DNA of 7,792 nucleotides from Candidatus Nitrosymbiomonas sp. (lineage in GTDB: Bacteria > Sysuimicrobiota > Sysuimicrobiia > Sysuimicrobiales > Humicultoraceae). Position 1 is the stretch's first letter. Every line of letters starts with the position of its first letter. Location: positions 5,049 through 12,840 of the forward strand of contig DYHL01000059.1 of assembly GCA_020724185.1 (NCBI GenBank), read 5' to 3'. Made by a program: the position numbers and the translations under genes. Shown in pieces: positions 6,880 through 7,792 of this stretch. The notes under the pieces were generated by a model, which was not told the origin of the DNA, did no database searches, and saw only the letters and a list, made by a program, of their open reading frames with translations.

Positions 6880-6969
6880 CACCGATTGCAGCGAATGTGC
6901 CCACGGGTTGTGCCGCCTATCACCTTTCGAAGGCATTGCTCTCTGAATGCAATGATAGCGAATGCTGCC

Positions 6970-7057
6970 GCCCGCCGCCACGCCTCGACGTGAAGACAAG
7001 CTGACCTTTGAGACGCCACGGCGCCCTACAGCCCCGCGCGCGGCGTGGTCGGCGGGC
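6970..7057. repeat. GC-rich imperfect inverted repeat (15-bp arms, one bulge)
   Basis: The left arm GCCCGCCGCCACGCC (6970-6984) pairs with the right arm GGCGTGGTCGGCGGGC (7042-7057). All 15 bases of the left arm are matched and one T (7049) is bulged out. The loop is 57 bases (6985-7041) and contains further palindromes such as CCGCGCGCGG (7034-7043, partly in the arm). The element is a local GC peak in a less GC-rich region. It could be a structured RNA, a small miniature repeat, or the remnant of something larger; the sequence alone does not decide. Confidence 0.55.
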
Positions 7058-7159
7058 ATGTGCTTGACGACGTCACATCTTGCCTGTCACCGTGTTGTGA
7101 CTGGCGTTCGTCAGGGCCACACTCTGTCTACGCCAAGCCTGTTGGGTCAAGGACGTTCC

Positions 7160-7540
7160 TCAAGAAGTACTTGGCTTTAGGAAACGGAAGTACCCAAGGC
7201 CCAAGGCCAACAGTAGCCAGATGACGACATTAATCCAGCCGAGCACATTCCATAAACCGGAAAGTTGGCCCAGCAGACTCACGATGAAGCCAACGGTGTC
7301 GGCTATGAAGAGGCCGAGGAGGATGCCCCGCCGTGCCTCGGAGTCTGCGGCGCTTCTGAGAAACCAGCACACCAGGCCAATTCCAAGGAGCCCCACGCCC
7401 ATGAATCGCGCCATGTATGTTCCGGCTGCATCTAGCGTGACGCCGCCCCATGACAAGTATGTTGCTGGTGTCAACACAAAGGCGATTGCGAAGACGAGCG
7501 AGATAACCGCTTTCACGGCCAAAAAGGTACTGAGTTTCAT
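7160..7540 (-). CDS. Small four-helix membrane protein of unknown function
   Basis: I do not recognise a named family with certainty. The 126-residue protein has four predicted membrane helices at about residues 6-26, 43-61, 72-91 and 98-118. Positive charges (R62, R70, R71 between helices 2 and 3; R119 and K122 at the end) favour both ends facing the cytoplasm. The loop after helix 1 has the pattern LSWGGVTLDAAG, followed by ARFMGVGLLGIGL; such W-G-(hydrophobic)-L-D and A-R-(hydrophobic)-G patterns recur in small DUF4345-like membrane proteins, a tentative resemblance. No signal peptide cleavage site or catalytic motif is seen. The start is well supported by AAGGGAGG 7 bases upstream. The gene is less GC-rich (near 52% in a 60-base sample) than the operon to the left and stands alone in the window, 315 bases from the DUF433 gene, so it is probably a separate transcription unit. 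Confidence 0.8.
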   Translation of the reverse strand: MKLSTFLAVKAVISLVFAIAFVLTPATYLSWGGVTLDAAGTYMARFMGVGLLGIGLVCWFLRSAADSEARRGILLGLFIADTVGFIVSLLGQLSGLWNVLGWINVVIWLLLALGLGYFRFLKPSTS

Positions 7541-7547
7541 CGGATTG

Positions 7548-7555
7548 CCTCCCTT
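7548..7555 (-). promoter_or_regulatory. Strong ribosome binding site of the membrane-protein gene
   Basis: AAGGGAGG on the minus strand, 7 bases before the ATG at 7540. It is a near-ideal Shine-Dalgarno sequence and decides the start. Confidence 0.8.
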
Positions 7556-7624
7556 CCTTAGGTAGATGTGTTGTCCGTGATCACAGACGGCAGTTGGGTC
7601 TGCGAACAGACGATATGGTCCGTT

Positions 7625-7645
7625 TCACACAAACCTTGGTCTCAT
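7625..7645 (-). other. Possible six-codon leader ORF upstream of the membrane-protein gene
   Basis: On the minus strand an AGGAG (7652-7656) lies 6 bases before an ATG at 7645 that opens a frame of only six codons (MRPRFV) ending in TGA. It ends 84 bases before the start of the membrane-protein gene. The start region resembles that of the DUF433 gene (shared CTCATAG and GCTCCT on the plus strand). It may be a leader peptide, a decayed gene start, or chance. Confidence 0.2.
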
Positions 7646-7792
7646 AGGCTGCTCCTTTCTGCCCTTTGGCAAACCACAATTGCTATCTGCCGAATGTCGC
7701 CAAACGCTCGCTTCACGCAACCGGTGGCATAGCTCCTCGCTAGGAGCCTGTCCTGGAAATGGCATCAGTATTAGCGGCTGAGGGGCTCAACC

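Larger units (their letters stand above)
6845..7159. other. 315-base intergenic stretch between two minus-strand genes
   Basis: No convincing gene lies here. Short open frames on both strands lack family similarity and a good ribosome binding site. The part next to the DUF433 gene (to about 6960) is about 53-55% GC and would carry its promoter; it also holds CATTGC (6934-6939) and GCAATG (6949-6954), a small inverted repeat with a 9-base loop. From about 6961 to 7060 GC rises to about 70% and contains a long imperfect hairpin. From 7066 to 7112 there are nested short inverted repeats (GACGA/TCGTC outside, GTCACA/TGTGAC inside), downstream of the membrane-protein gene's stop. There is no T-rich tail that would make a standard terminator. 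Confidence 0.6.
7541..7792. other. Noncoding right end, upstream of the membrane-protein gene
   Basis: About 50-53% GC where sampled (7561-7680). On the minus strand, the one leading into the membrane-protein gene, all three frames entering from the window edge hit stops quickly, so no gene runs in from the right on that strand. It holds a perfect 6-bp stem with a 4-base loop, GCTCCT-CGCT-AGGAGC (7732-7747), with no T tract after it. The promoter of the membrane-protein gene should be here, but I cannot place it. Confidence 0.5.

Noticed and set aside
6841..7180. Open frames of 72-80 codons on both strands in the gap
   Set aside because: No recognisable domain, no good ribosome binding site, composition not gene-like.
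7731..7756. GAGCCTGTCCTGG resembling the end of an IS5-type element
   Set aside because: Only a short resemblance, no second terminal repeat, no transposase and no target duplication visible.

Overview
The window is high-GC bacterial DNA (about 70-75% GC in a 60-base sample of the main operon). The organism cannot be named from it. The style fits a high-GC environmental bacterium such as an actinomycete, a Chloroflexota member or a similar lineage. No phylogenetic marker is present.

Positions 112-6649 hold one tightly packed plus-strand operon of five genes. They are the FAD subunit, the [2Fe-2S] subunit, an amidohydrolase that looks like 8-oxoguanine deaminase, the molybdopterin subunit of a xanthine-dehydrogenase-type hydroxylase, and an M20 metallohydrolase. 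The junctions are 7-, 4- and 4-base overlaps followed by a 1-base gap, so translational coupling is likely throughout. The deaminase sits between the [2Fe-2S] and molybdenum subunits. The simplest reading is a purine-salvage or purine-degradation unit: the deaminase turns 8-oxoguanine into urate, the three-subunit molybdoenzyme hydroxylates a purine-like N-heterocycle, and the M20 enzyme cleaves an unidentified amide or peptide bond. The exact substrate of the molybdoenzyme is open, because the position equivalent to the purine-binding Arg880 of bovine xanthine dehydrogenase appears to be Asn. No transporter, regulator, molybdenum-cofactor insertion factor (XdhC-type) or later urate or allantoin gene lies in the window.

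From 6614 onward the genes are on the minus strand and unrelated to the operon. A small DUF433 protein (antitoxin-like, without a visible toxin partner) converges on the M20 gene and overlaps its 3' end by 36 bases. A 315-base gap follows, holding a GC-rich 15-bp imperfect inverted repeat. Then comes a four-helix membrane protein of unknown function and a 250-base noncoding stretch. GC falls to about 50-55% in most of this right-hand part, so it has a different history from the operon or is under weaker compositional constraint.

No rRNA, tRNA, CRISPR array or transposase gene was found. I see no clearly new multi-gene system. The points most worth following are the substrate question for the molybdoenzyme, the in-frame PMP repeat in its linker, the orphan DUF433 gene and the isolated hairpin element.
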